Assembly: GCF_001998865.1 (NCBI RefSeq)
Contig: NZ_CP019607.1
Location: 1,054,001-1,118,000 of the forward strand
Reading direction: 5' to 3'
DNA length: 64,000 nucleotides
Origin: Tessaracoccus flavescens
GTDB taxonomy: Bacteria; Actinomycetota; Actinomycetes; Propionibacteriales; Propionibacteriaceae
The notes under the pieces were generated by a model that searched no databases, was not told where the DNA came from, and worked only from the letters and a program-made list of their open reading frames with translations. Shown here piece by piece: positions 19,190 through 28,301 of the stretch (position 1 is its first letter; the number at the start of each line of letters is the position of its first letter). The position numbers were made by a program, and so were the translations under genes.

Positions 19190-19932
19190 TGGCGGCACAC
19201 CCGTCACGGCGACAAGTACGTCACCGTGATCATCGACCTCACCCCGATCAGGGATGACACCGGCCCGGCACGCCTGCTGGACATGGTCGAGGGCCGCTCC
19301 AAGCAGGCGTTCAAGACGTGGCTAGCTGCCCGACCCGAAGCGTGGCGGGCCGGCGTGGAGGTCGTGGCCATGGATGGGTTCACCGGCTTCAAGACCGCCA
19401 CCACCGAAGAGTTGCCCGAGGCCACCACCGTCATGGACCCGTTCCACGTCGTGAGGCTCGCCGGTGACGCCCTCGACCAGTGCCGGCGCCGGATCCAGCA
19501 AGAACTCCACGGCCACCGCGGCCGCGCTCAGGACCCCCTGTACCGGGCACGGCGCACCCTCCACACCGGAGCCGACCTCCTCACACCCCGACAACAAGCC
19601 CGCCTCGACGCCTTGTTCACCGGCGACGACCACGTGCAACTGGAGGCCACCTACGGCGTCTACCAGCAGCTGGTCGCCGCCTACCGCGACCCCGACCGAG
19701 CCAACGGCCGCGCCCGCATGGAGGCACTCATCACCAGCATCAGCAGCGGGGTCCCCGGCGCCCTACGTGAGGTCATCACCCTCGGACGCACCCTGAAGAA
19801 ACGCGCCACCGACGTGCTGGCCTACTTCGACCGACCCGGCACGTCGAACGGCCCTACCGAAGCCCTGAACGGCCGCCTCGAACACCTCCGCGGTTCCGCC
19901 CTGGGGTTCCGGAACCTCACCCACTACGTCGC
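19190..19932 (+). pseudogene. ISL3 transposase, exon 2 (between intron and RIT element)
   Basis: Begins WRHTRHGDKYVTVIIDL directly after the intron and carries the second Asp region (MDPFHVVRLAGD) and the Glu region (SNGPTEALNGRLE). It is cut at ...FRNLTHYVA by the RIT element; read on, the frame ends after foreign residues at 19984. The last 18 codons resume at 23079. Confidence 0.88.
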
Positions 19933-19955
19933 TTATGCGGAATTCCGCATAAGCG
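19930..19955. repeat. 26-bp perfect palindrome at the RIT left end
   Basis: A perfect palindrome centred on GAATTC (19940-19945), with arms reading CGCTTATGCG outward. It lies between the ISL3 sequence and the RIT inverted repeat and has no counterpart at the right end. Confidence 0.85.
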
Positions 19956-19973
19956 GTGGTATGTCGACCTCGG

Positions 19974-20042
19974 GGTTATGTTGACCGACGTCGTGGGGTG
20001 CCTGTTCCAGTGCGGGTTGGGGCCTGATCCGGTCAACATAAC
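19974..20042. repeat. RIT left-end inverted arms
   Basis: GTTATGTTGACC at 19975-19986 and its reverse complement GGTCAACATAAC at 20031-20042 flank 44 bp. The same pair recurs at the right end. Likely recombinase-binding sites (inference). Confidence 0.8.
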
Positions 20043-20122
20043 GATGAATGCTCGGGTCGGGGTTCGCTTGATCTGACCGGGCGATCGTTGGGATCGCCTG
20101 GCTTCGGGTCAGGAGGACCAAG

Positions 20123-21061
20123 ATGGTGATTCATCGTGATCAGTGCCGCGCTGACGCGCGGGACGTGCTGGACGAGTTCGAAGCGTGGCTGCTGCGGGAA
20201 CGGTCCACGCAAGAGGGCACCGCTGCTGCCTACACCGCCCGCGTCGCGGGGTTCGTGGAGTGGCTTCCCGCGCCGGTCGATCAGTCGCTGAAGACGCTGA
20301 CTGCGGCGATGCTGACGCAGTGGGTGAACCTGGAAGCGGCACGCGGGCTGAAGGCATCGACCCTGAGCAAGCAGCTGGTGATGCTGCGCTCGTTCCTGCA
20401 GTTCTGCCACCGGTCAGGGCGGACCGGGCAGGACTTCTCCGGGGTCGTGCCTCACGCGGCGGCATGGCGGCTCTCGTCGATCCCTGACCCGGTCCCGTCC
20501 GGGACGATCGAGGCGTTGTTCGGCACTCTCGATCTGCGGTCGGCGAAGGGGATGCGCGACCGGGCGATCCTGATGTTGTTGACCGGTCTGGGCCTGCGGG
20601 CCTGCGAGATCGCCGGCCTGCGGCTGGGCGACATCGGTTGGCGCACCGGAACCCTGCGCATCCGTGGGAAGGGCGACAGGGTTGACGAGTTGCCGCTGCC
20701 CGAGGATGTCGGGCAGGCGTTGGAGGACTACGTGCTCCACGGCCGCGGAGGCCGGACTGCTGGCGAGGAAGTGTTCTGGACTGTGATCGACCCGGTCCAG
20801 CCGCTGACCGCGAACGGTGTCTGCGGGACAGTCCGGCAGATCTGCGTCAAGGCCGGGGTGGAGAAGTTCGGCCCGCACCGGCTGCGGCACACGTTCGCGA
20901 CCGGGATGCTCGCCTCCGGGGCGACCCTGCAAGAGGTTCAAGGGCTGCTACGCCACGCTCACCTGCGCACGACCGCGATCTACACCAAGGTCGACAAGAA
21001 CCGGCTGAGCGCACTGGTCACCGAGTGGCCGGCAACGGCATCGGGCAGGTGGTCACGATGA
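20123..21061 (+). CDS. tyrosine recombinase, RIT protein A
   Basis: First of three coupled recombinases (312 residues). A SAM-like N-terminal DNA-binding domain (residues 15-110) precedes a catalytic domain with Arg in GLRACEIAGL, the HxxR motif HRLRHTFATG, and the nucleophile Tyr in TTAIYTKV. AGGAGG lies 8 nt before ATG 20123. The stop overlaps the next start (ATGA). The frame is intact. Confidence 0.93.
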   Translation: MVIHRDQCRADARDVLDEFEAWLLRERSTQEGTAAAYTARVAGFVEWLPAPVDQSLKTLTAAMLTQWVNLEAARGLKASTLSKQLVMLRSFLQFCHRSGRTGQDFSGVVPHAAAWRLSSIPDPVPSGTIEALFGTLDLRSAKGMRDRAILMLLTGLGLRACEIAGLRLGDIGWRTGTLRIRGKGDRVDELPLPEDVGQALEDYVLHGRGGRTAGEEVFWTVIDPVQPLTANGVCGTVRQICVKAGVEKFGPHRLRHTFATGMLASGATLQEVQGLLRHAHLRTTAIYTKVDKNRLSALVTEWPATASGRWSR

Positions 21062-21993
21062 ACGGCCTACGCGACCTCCTGGACGACTACCTGGCGACCC
21101 GGCGGGCACTCGGGTTCAAGCTGACCGCGCCGGGCAAGGCGCTGGACGGGTTCGTGGGCTGGATGGAAGAGGCTGGCGAGCCCACGATCCGTCGCGACCT
21201 GGTGATCGCCTGGGCGGCGCAGTTCTCTCGCGGCACGGTGCTGGAGCGGTTGAACTACGTCCGCCAGTTCGCCGAGCACGTCGCCTGGTTCGACCCCGCG
21301 ACCGAGGTCCCGATCCTCGACGGGCGCCCCTATGGCGCTCATCGCCCTCGCCCGCTGATCTTCACCAGCGACCAGATCGACACGCTGCTCGCCGCGGCGG
21401 GGAGGCTGACCCCGCAGGTCCGGGCCGCGTCCTGGCAAACACTGCTCGGGCTGCTGACGGTGACCGGGATGCGGATCAGCGAGGCCCGGAACCTCAACGA
21501 CGACGACATCACCACCGACGAGGACGCCGGTGATGGCAGCGGCTGGGCCAAGGTGACCGACACGAAGTTCGGCAAGTCCAGGCTCGTCCCGCTACACAAG
21601 TCCACGATGGACGCGATCCGCCGATACCAGCGGCTCCGGGATCGGACGTTCCCTACCCGGGCCACGACAGCGGTGTTCGTCGCCAGGCGGGGCACCCGGA
21701 TCGCCCGCTCGACCGCGGGGAACACGTTCCGTGAGATCCGCGAGGCAGCCGGGCTGGCCGGCGGTCCGACCGGACCGGCGGCGAGGTTGCACGACTTCCG
21801 GCACACGTTCGCCACGACCACTCTGATCGAGCACATCCGTGTTGGTGGTGATGTCGATCAGATGATGCCGGTCCTGTCGGCGTTCCTCGGACACGTCGGC
21901 CCGGAAGCGACCTACTGGTATCTGTCGAACACCCCGGAACTGGCAGCGGCCCTCGTCGAGCGCATCCAAGCGAACGGGGCCGGCGATGAGTGA
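21058..21993 (+). CDS. tyrosine recombinase, RIT protein B
   Basis: Second recombinase (311 residues) from ATG 21058, which overlaps the previous stop by 4 bp. Catalytic features: Arg in TGMRISEARNL, HDFRHTFATT and Tyr in ATYWYLSNTPEL. An insertion between the first Arg block and the Lys strand (DDDITTDEDAGDGSG) distinguishes it from A and C. It overlaps the third gene by 8 bp. Confidence 0.93.
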   Translation: MNGLRDLLDDYLATRRALGFKLTAPGKALDGFVGWMEEAGEPTIRRDLVIAWAAQFSRGTVLERLNYVRQFAEHVAWFDPATEVPILDGRPYGAHRPRPLIFTSDQIDTLLAAAGRLTPQVRAASWQTLLGLLTVTGMRISEARNLNDDDITTDEDAGDGSGWAKVTDTKFGKSRLVPLHKSTMDAIRRYQRLRDRTFPTRATTAVFVARRGTRIARSTAGNTFREIREAAGLAGGPTGPAARLHDFRHTFATTTLIEHIRVGGDVDQMMPVLSAFLGHVGPEATYWYLSNTPELAAALVERIQANGAGDE

Positions 21994-22978
21994 CCTCGCG
22001 CCGCTGCTGCAACGGTTCTTCACCGACAAGCTCGACCGGCACCTGAACGCCAGCCCGCACACGAAAGCCGCCTACGCCGACACGTTCCGGCTCCTGCTGA
22101 CCTACGCCCAGCAGGCCACCGGGATCGCCCCGTCGGCGTTGACCCTGGCCGATCTGGACGCGGACCTGATCGGCGGATTCCTCCAGCATCTGGAAACCGA
22201 GCGCGGGAACTCCGCCGCGACCCGCAACGCCCGCCGGGCCGCGCTGCGGTCGTTCTTCAGCTACGCCAGCTACCGGGCACCCGACGCGATCGCGACGATC
22301 AGCCAAGTCCTCGCGATCCCCGCGAAACGCACCAAGACCACCCTCGTGTCGTTCCTGACCGCTGCCGAGGCCGAAGCCCTCATCGCAGCCCCGGACACCG
22401 GCACCTGGTTGGGGCGCCGTGACCGGCTCCTGCTGCACCTGGGCATCCAAACCGGACTCCGCGTCAGCGAGCTGACCAGCCTGCGCGTCGACAGCATCCA
22501 GATCGGCCCGCACAGCCAGCTCGAATGCATCGGCAAGGGCCGCAAGCAACGCGTGATCCCACTCCAGAAGAACACCGTCCAACTCCTCAACGCCTGGTTC
22601 GGCGAGCTTCCACCCGTACCGGACGGGCCACTGTTCCCGACCCACGCCGGGACACCCCTGACCAGGGCCGCCGTTGGGAAGCTCGTTACCCGCCACGCCG
22701 CGACCGCGGCCGAGAGGTGTCCTTCGTTGACAGACAAGAACGTCACGCCGCACACGCTGCGGCACACTTGCGCAATGAGCCTGCTGCACGCCGGGATCGA
22801 CACCGCGAGCATCGCGCTCTGGCTCGGGCACGCGAACATCCAGACCACGCAGATCTACCTCCACGCCGACCTCGAACTCAAACGACGAACCCTCGAACGC
22901 GTCCCCGCGCTCGACGAGCGGCCACCAGCCCGATACAAGGCATCCGACGCTCTCATCGCGTTCCTCAAGAACCGCTGA
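21986..22978 (+). CDS. tyrosine recombinase, RIT protein C
   Basis: Third recombinase (330 residues). Catalytic features: Arg in TGLRVSELTSL, HTLRHTCAMSLL, LGHANIQTTQIYLHAD with the nucleophile Tyr. It starts at ATG 21986, inside the end of gene B. All three genes are intact, so the element may be functional. Confidence 0.93.
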   Translation: MSDLAPLLQRFFTDKLDRHLNASPHTKAAYADTFRLLLTYAQQATGIAPSALTLADLDADLIGGFLQHLETERGNSAATRNARRAALRSFFSYASYRAPDAIATISQVLAIPAKRTKTTLVSFLTAAEAEALIAAPDTGTWLGRRDRLLLHLGIQTGLRVSELTSLRVDSIQIGPHSQLECIGKGRKQRVIPLQKNTVQLLNAWFGELPPVPDGPLFPTHAGTPLTRAAVGKLVTRHAATAAERCPSLTDKNVTPHTLRHTCAMSLLHAGIDTASIALWLGHANIQTTQIYLHADLELKRRTLERVPALDERPPARYKASDALIAFLKNR

Positions 22979-22987
22979 CACTGCGAT

Positions 22988-23057
22988 GGTTATGTTGACC
23001 GGCTCAGCCGTTCACGCCCGCCTGGCCACGGCGCTCACCGAGCCGGTCAACATAACC
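22988..23057. repeat. RIT right-end inverted arms
   Basis: Perfect 17-bp arms: GGTTATGTTGACCGGCT at 22988-23004 and its reverse complement at 23041-23057, with a 36-bp spacer. They contain the same 12-bp core as the left-end arms. Confidence 0.88.
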
Positions 23058-23078
23058 CACAGGCCGACATACCATCGC

Positions 23079-23133
23079 CAGATCACTGCTCGAGACCGGC
23101 GGATTCAGACCCCAACTACACCCTGCATTGTGA
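23079..23133 (+). pseudogene. ISL3 transposase, last 18 codons after the RIT element
   Basis: Joined to 19932, the frame reads VARSLLETGGFRPQLHPAL-stop, the usual ISL3 C-terminus, with the stop at 23131-23133 inside the right inverted repeat. Confidence 0.85.
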
Positions 23134-23139
23134 TGAGCC

Positions 23140-23147
23140 CCATTCTC
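23140..23147. repeat. 8-bp ISL3 target duplication, right copy
   Basis: CCATTCTC, identical to 15739-15746. Confidence 0.9.
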
Positions 23148-24119
23148 GACGCTAAGAAGGTGTCCGTCTTCGACAAGAAGAGCCAGCGATCTATCTCACT
23201 CGAAAGCGCGATACGGCTTTGCCAGCAACTGGACGGCGTGAAGCTGAGCGATGAGGAGGCAGGGACAATCCGAGTGTTGGACTCGCTTCGCGATGCTGAG
23301 CAGCATTGGTATATCGTGGTAGACGAGGGCCTCCTATACTTGGACGTGCGAGCCGGCGTAACACTGTTCGACGCACTGCTCACGAGGGCCTTTGGGGAGC
23401 GATTAGCCGACCATCTTCCAATCCGGGTTCTGCCTATCAGCGCTGAGCCACCTCGGAGCCTCGACCTTCTTGTTGATCGCGAGTTCCAGCGTGTTGCTGA
23501 CCTGCTGAAGCCCGGCCGGCGGGCTTCAGCAGAGGCTATGGCGCGGATTAGATCACTCCTTGCCACAGAATCATTCACCGACCCGGACGCCGCGGAGGTG
23601 AGCGAAGCGGACGTTCGCCGAGTTGCCAAGGGAATTCGTGATGGCAAGTCGAGGTCTCTGGTTTTCCCCAAGCTGTCGGGTCTTTCCTCAGACATTCAGG
23701 GTTCAGGCCTCACCGTGGAGGTGCGCATGGTAAAGTCGGGTGGACTTCCCGTCACCTACACCAATGACGCGAGCGCCGACGTGTCGGCCATCAGGACCGT
23801 GGATCTCGAGAAGAAGTTCTACATGGGTCCCCACGACTTGGCAGACAGGTGCAGCGTCTCGAGGAACAAAGCGACGGCCTTGAGGAGGCATTTGGGTCTT
23901 GACGCTAACGACGATCACTTCTCACACCGATTCGTGTTGGGCAAGACCAAATTGCTGCGCTATTCGGACAATGCGTTGCGAGCGATGAGGACCGCCCTCG
24001 AGACGGTGGACATAGAAAGGGTTTGGAAGGCTCACCGGACCGTGCCCGGCAATGCAAGTGACCTGACCCGCCCCCCTTGCGACCAGCCGGGGTGCGTTCT
24101 CGTTCTCGGGGCGGGTTGA
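23148..24119 (+). pseudogene. DUF3644-type gene, 3' part
   Basis: Continues the gene begun at 15585: DAKKVSVFDKKSQRSISLES... then a long helical and winged-helix-like C-terminal part (MGPHDLADRCSVSRNKATA). With the insertion removed the product would be about 377 residues. The last 15 or so codons run into IS5-type remnant sequence near 24080, so the native C-terminus may also be replaced. The local GC content and codon use are visibly lower than in flanking genes, suggesting a different origin. Confidence 0.8.
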
Positions 24120-24412
24120 CCAGCAAGATCCACCAACTCGTCGACGGCCGGGGCCCACCGATGGTCGTGGTTGCCTCGACCGGCAAGTCCGATGACTCGG
24201 GGATGCTGCCGGTCCTGCACGGCCATGTGTCGGCGCCCCGGATCGGGCAGGGTCGGCCCCGGACGACACCGGACCGGGTCCGGGCGACAAGGCCCACTCC
24301 TCCCGTCGAGCATCGCTCGCTGCTCCGGTCCCGGGGATCACCGCCACCATCCCTGAGCCGGCTGACCAGATCGCGAACCGGAAACGCCCAGCCCGATCCC
24401 CGCTGGGATCAG
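24077..24412 (+). pseudogene. IS5-family transposase fragment
   Basis: Conceptual translation gives SRGGLTSKIHQLVDGRGPP and MLPVLHGHVSAPRIGQGRPR. After a frameshift near 24290 it continues ITATIPEPADQIANRKR, which is the order of motifs in IS5-group (IS427-like) DDE transposases. Both ends of the gene are missing and the frame is broken, so it is a relic. It abuts the end of the DUF3644 gene. Confidence 0.75.
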
Positions 24413-24847
24413 TAGCTCCATGTGCCACTTGTGATGTCGGTGAGCCCCACCAACATCACGCCATGCTCCTGGCATGGCGATCGAGTTGAGCGCCTCCACG
24501 ATGCGCCGTAAGCCATCGTTCAGGACATCGACGCCAAGTACCAGGTCGAAATGAGCAGTGGCCAGGCTGGCTGAAGCCCCTGCAGGCGCATTCGATGTCT
24601 TCCATAAGCGTGACGTCCCTGCTGACGTCGGCGTGGGCAAACGCCCCAGGGTCGGCCGCAAGACGCCCGTGAGACGAACTGCTTGCTGATGCTCGCCACG
24701 GGGAGGCTCACCCTATGATGGCCCCGCCCTCCCCCAGCCCCTGCTCGTCAGGGTTGACCGCGGGCCAGTTGGCAGCTTGGAACGCGAGGCGAGGACACGC
24801 GATGCGGAAAGAAACAGAACATACGTTCGAGCCGCTAGACTGCCACC
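24413..24847. other. intergenic stretch without a supported gene
   Basis: No frame here has a plausible start, codon bias and family resemblance together. It sits between the IS5-type relic and the DUF5131 gene and may hold decayed mobile DNA. The promoter of the DUF5131 gene should lie in its last 100 bp; none is obvious. Confidence 0.5.
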
Positions 24848-25591
24848 ATGGCCGATAAGAGCGCAATCGAGTGGACAGAGGCCACCTGGAACCCTACGAC
24901 AGGCTGCGACCGCGTTTCGGCTGGCTGCGACCACTGTTACGCGCTCACGCTCGCGAAACGCCTCAAGGCGATGGGAAACCCGAAGTACCAAAACGACGGG
25001 GATCCCCGCACGAGCGGGCCGGGCTTCGGGGTGACGGTTCACCCTGACGCCCTGGCGATCCCGTACACCTGGAAGCGTCCGCGGGTGGTGTTCGTGAACT
25101 CGATGAGCGACCTGTTCCACGCGCGAGTGCCCATGGACTTCATCCGGGAGGTGTTCGACGTGATGGCTGAAACTCCCCATCACACCTACCAGGTGCTGAC
25201 TAAGCGGGCCCACCGACTCACGAGGATTGCCGAGAAACTTGAATGGCCGACGAACGTGTGGATGGGGGTTAGCGTCGAGTCACCGCATCACTACGACAGG
25301 ATCCATGATCTCGCCAAGGTCCCCGCGGCGGTTCGCTTCCTATCCTGCGAACCGCTGCTGGCAGAGCTCCCGGATCTTCCCTTGGAAGGCATCGATTGGG
25401 TGATCGCCGGCGGCGAGAGCGGTTTTCAGGCAAGACCCGTGGACCCCGAGTGGATTCGGGACATCCGCGATCAGTGCGTCAGGGCTCGAACCCCATTCTT
25501 CTTCAAGCAATGGGGCGGAACCACGTCCAAGAGCGGAGGGCGCGAACTCGACGGTCGGACATGGAATCAGATGCCCGGGCTAGCCGGTTGA
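24848..25591 (+). CDS. DUF5131 / phage Gp37-Gp68-type protein with three-Cys motif
   Basis: 247 residues. The N-terminus has a Cys cluster C20-x6-C27-x2-C30 (TTGCDRVSAGCDHCYA), reminiscent of an iron-sulfur or radical-SAM-like site. The later motifs NSMSDLFH, VLTKRAHR, GVSVESP, LSCEPLL and GGESG are typical of the Gp37/Gp68 family (DUF5131). The activity is not established. The 3' end overlaps the convergent TcmP gene by 25 bp. This pairing is a recurrent genomic association, which implies a joint function. Confidence 0.88.
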   Translation: MADKSAIEWTEATWNPTTGCDRVSAGCDHCYALTLAKRLKAMGNPKYQNDGDPRTSGPGFGVTVHPDALAIPYTWKRPRVVFVNSMSDLFHARVPMDFIREVFDVMAETPHHTYQVLTKRAHRLTRIAEKLEWPTNVWMGVSVESPHHYDRIHDLAKVPAAVRFLSCEPLLAELPDLPLEGIDWVIAGGESGFQARPVDPEWIRDIRDQCVRARTPFFFKQWGGTTSKSGGRELDGRTWNQMPGLAG

Positions 25592-26700
25592 GACACTACT
25601 AATTCCAGAACGGTTGTCTTCGTGAGCCTTCCCGTTGCGGGCGTCCGTGCGATGCGGCCTTCATCATGCATGTAGCGAACCCCATCAGCAGCATGTTTAG
25701 GCAACCATCTCGCGGTCTCACGTAACAGAAAGTCCCTGATGACCTCCAGGGTCTTCGGTCCACTCCGAAGACTGTCCGCGATGAACGCGAGGAGCTCGGG
25801 ATCCGGCGCATCGACGTCTTCGAAGAGCGTCGGCCGAATTGCGGCCATGGCCGCCTCTCGCGCAACAGTCGTCCGCGGGTCGCAGAACCGCATCCCGTCT
25901 GAACTGTCCACCTTCCACATGGCGTCCTTGAACGCACTTACTGCGCGCTCATGGCCCGTGCCGAAGACTAGGTTGAGCGGTTGCCCGGTCTTCGGGAGAA
26001 CCTGAAACGGGATGCAGAACTTGAACCCGGCACGGAGAACCGCATCCCGGTACGTCTCTAGCCAAGATCGCCAGCGCTCCTGCGGATCCAAGGACTTGTC
26101 GCTTGGAGACCAGTACTGCGGACCGCCGAAGACCTGGTCGAGGGAGTGGGGCTCCTCCTTTTCCCGACGGCTGAACCAGTTCGGCCCGAACGTGACAATG
26201 ACCTCGCTCGCCGGGTTGGAAGAGATGGTCTCCAAGTGGTGCAAGGGAACACCGACGTTCCCCCAGCTGTCGAATATGGCCAAGATAGGAGAGCCCCACG
26301 CACCGACCTGATTCAAGAGCGGCAGGGTGTCAACTTCGGCGCGGCCGTGCTTGACGACTACGTTTACGGGGAGCTCATCAAGCGGACCGAAACGGCGGAC
26401 CAGCAGTTCGGAGAGGTGTCGGTGCCGCGCTGCGTTTCCCTCGATGAAGATCAGAGTGACCCGGTCACGGGACAGGTTCATTCGAGCGCGGGCGTCGTGG
26501 GTAAGCAGACGATCGAGAGCAAAAACCGGCGACCCCTCCTCGCCCTTCTCGTACTCACCCGGGCCAGCGAACGCATCGACGTATGTTACCCGTTCGACCC
26601 ACGACTGCTGGAGTAAGATGGGAAACCAAGCATCCAAGTAGCGCTTGTAAAGGCGGTGCTTCGCCTCCGTTGCTGGCTCCTGCTGCCAGAGGACATCCAT
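25567..26700 (-). CDS. tcmP: three-Cys-motif partner protein TcmP
   Basis: TcmP proteins accompany three-Cys-motif (Gp37/Gp68-type) proteins; the neighbour at 24848-25591 is exactly such a protein. 377 residues from ATG 26700, which has GGGAG 7 nt upstream; the ATG at 26706 is too close to that site. The N-terminal part (TYVDAFAGPGEY near residues 39-50) looks like a Rossmann methyltransferase motif I, followed by LIFIEGN. The C-terminal third (RSGPKTLEVIRDFLLRETA) resembles a winged helix. Function unknown; a nucleic-acid modifying role is speculation from the fold-like motifs. Confidence 0.85.
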   Translation of the reverse strand: MDVLWQQEPATEAKHRLYKRYLDAWFPILLQQSWVERVTYVDAFAGPGEYEKGEEGSPVFALDRLLTHDARARMNLSRDRVTLIFIEGNAARHRHLSELLVRRFGPLDELPVNVVVKHGRAEVDTLPLLNQVGAWGSPILAIFDSWGNVGVPLHHLETISSNPASEVIVTFGPNWFSRREKEEPHSLDQVFGGPQYWSPSDKSLDPQERWRSWLETYRDAVLRAGFKFCIPFQVLPKTGQPLNLVFGTGHERAVSAFKDAMWKVDSSDGMRFCDPRTTVAREAAMAAIRPTLFEDVDAPDPELLAFIADSLRSGPKTLEVIRDFLLRETARWLPKHAADGVRYMHDEGRIARTPATGRLTKTTVLELVVSQPASPGI

Positions 26701-27242
26701 GGTCATACTCCCGGATACTCGCCGTGGGGGTTCCTAGCCTAACCGTTGGGTAGGAGCAGACCCGCGGAGAAATCACCGCGTGGTGTTTAGTCAACCCGAT
26801 TAACCATCGTGATCTGGAGCGGCCGGCTACGAACTCGCGCCGACGAGCCCCCACGCCTGGTCTCAACGACAACCGGCGAGCGCAGTTGTTCCCAAATCAG
26901 GAGCCTGAGGAGGATGCCGGCATGATCGCCCTCCCTCCCAACGACACCAGCGCAACTGGCCGGCTCCGGGTCGCCGCCGACTTGATCGGCATCCGGCGAG
27001 GAGATGGAGGAGTGCCATCCACGTGGACGCGGTCTGAGCTGAGTGGTGATGTACCGACCCACGTCGTCGCCAGGTGGGCTTGATGAAGGACACGGTGCCT
27101 GGACGCGACCACGTCAAGCACGCCGCTCAACAGGTGTGGGCGAAGACCTGTTCTGGACGTAGGCGTCCGCCCACGGGCAGGTCCACGGAAGGTCCCCGAC
27201 CAGGCAGCCGGGGTTGGCTGACTAAAGGACGTAGCTCGCCCT
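26701..27242. other. intergenic stretch without a supported gene
   Basis: 540 bp between the TcmP start and the stop of the BTAD-type remnant. It should contain the tcmP promoter, near 26705-26780. Short frames exist but none has a Shine-Dalgarno plus recognisable protein. Confidence 0.5.
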
Positions 27243-28301
27243 TCAGGCGACGCGTCCCTTCTTCAGCCACGGAGCGCTGGCGACGAGTTCGGCGGTTCGC
27301 TCTGGTAGGTCATCTGGGGCATCGCCGTCGTCGGCGCGGTTGCTGACGTCGTCTCGAAGTATGCGTTCGGCGGATTGCCGGTCGCCCTCGGCCGCGACGA
27401 CAGCCGCGAGGTCCAGTCGGGGGGTGTCCTCGTAAGGAGCGGTGAGCAGGGCTGTCTCGGTGGCGCTTCGGGCCAGTTCAAGGTCGCCGGCGTGTAGCGC
27501 CGCGATGGTGACCGTGTGTGCCACGTCGACCACGGCGCACACCATGTGCTGATCGATGCGGACACCGTCGGCCAGCCAAGCCCATCCGCGCCCTCGTTGT
27601 CCCGTGAATGGCTCTCCCGTAACCAGCCCCAAGGCGACCAGAAGGTCGTTGAGGCCCTCGGTACCGCGGGCCTGGCCACGCGCGCGGAGCCTACGGAACA
27701 GGTCGATGTCGGCCAGGACGCCGACCAGCTGGTAAATGCCCATCCCGCGGGCGATGCCGGCCGGGGATTTCGTGGCATCGGGCAGGTAGTTGCCACCGGT
27801 CGTGGGGTCGACGCCGAGCCAGCTTCGAACCTTCGACAGGTGAACCCTCATCTGAGTGGCGTCGGAGCCGAAGGCGTCGACGACCTGATCGATCGTGACG
27901 CCCTGGGGGTGCAGCACCAGGAACGCCAGGAGCTCGGTGTAGAAGGCCTTGCGCTTCGCGACGGCCGTGGGCTTCCCGGTGGTACCGGTGCGCGCCTGGA
28001 TGGGACCGAGGAGCCGCAGGTGCGGTCGGGTGCCTGCGGCCCAGGCCGCAAGGTCGGCTTCCAAATCGGGGTCGGCGCCCTCGACCGCTGCCCGGACCTT
28101 GTCGGGTACGTGCGGAGCGAGTTGCTGCAGGTCGTCCGTGGTGGTCGCGGCCACGTCGAGGACCTCGGCGTCCGGGGCTGGAACCACCGCCGCACCCGGC
28201 TCGGACTCGGGGTCACTGCCTCGGGGCAGCACGAGTTCGTCACGGATCGCTCCGGCGGCGTCCACGTACTCACGCCAGCCGTCGTCGCCGTCGCTGGGCA
28301 T
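27243..28301 (-). pseudogene. BTAD/LysM-type conjugative-element protein, C-terminal part
   Basis: 352 codons. The middle (FYTELLAFLVLHPQGVTIDQ ... MRVHLSKVRSWLG) is an OmpR-like winged helix, and the end (about 200-330) is a bacterial transcriptional activator domain (BTAD) with helical repeats. Large proteins with LysM plus this module are common in actinobacterial conjugative elements. The upstream frame overlaps by 32 bp and ends in low-complexity RRRRRLA while this one starts PSDGDDGWREY, as expected of a frameshift inside a once-continuous gene. Confidence 0.7.

Larger units (their letters stand above)
19929..23074 (+). mobile_element. RIT element (three tandem tyrosine recombinases), 3.15 kb
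   Basis: RIT (recombinase-in-trio) elements carry three overlapping tyrosine recombinase genes between inverted ends. Here the ISL3 target reads GTCGC|CAGATCA; TCGC occurs at both junctions (19929-19932 and 23075-23078), so the exact ends float by 4 bp. The outer inverted repeats share TGGTATGTCG and GGGTTATGTTGACCG at both ends. Each end has an internal hairpin built from GTTATGTTGACC and its complement. Only the left end carries a further 26-bp perfect palindrome. Confidence 0.85.

Noticed and set aside
20123..22978. Tyrosine recombinases as the integrase of the whole island
   Set aside because: They are a RIT trio inside an ISL3 copy, far from the tRNA-derived att site; the island's own integrase should be near the left end.
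24713..25213. Open frame antisense to the start of the DUF5131 gene
   Set aside because: Shadow of the plus-strand gene, which has the three-Cys motif and family blocks.
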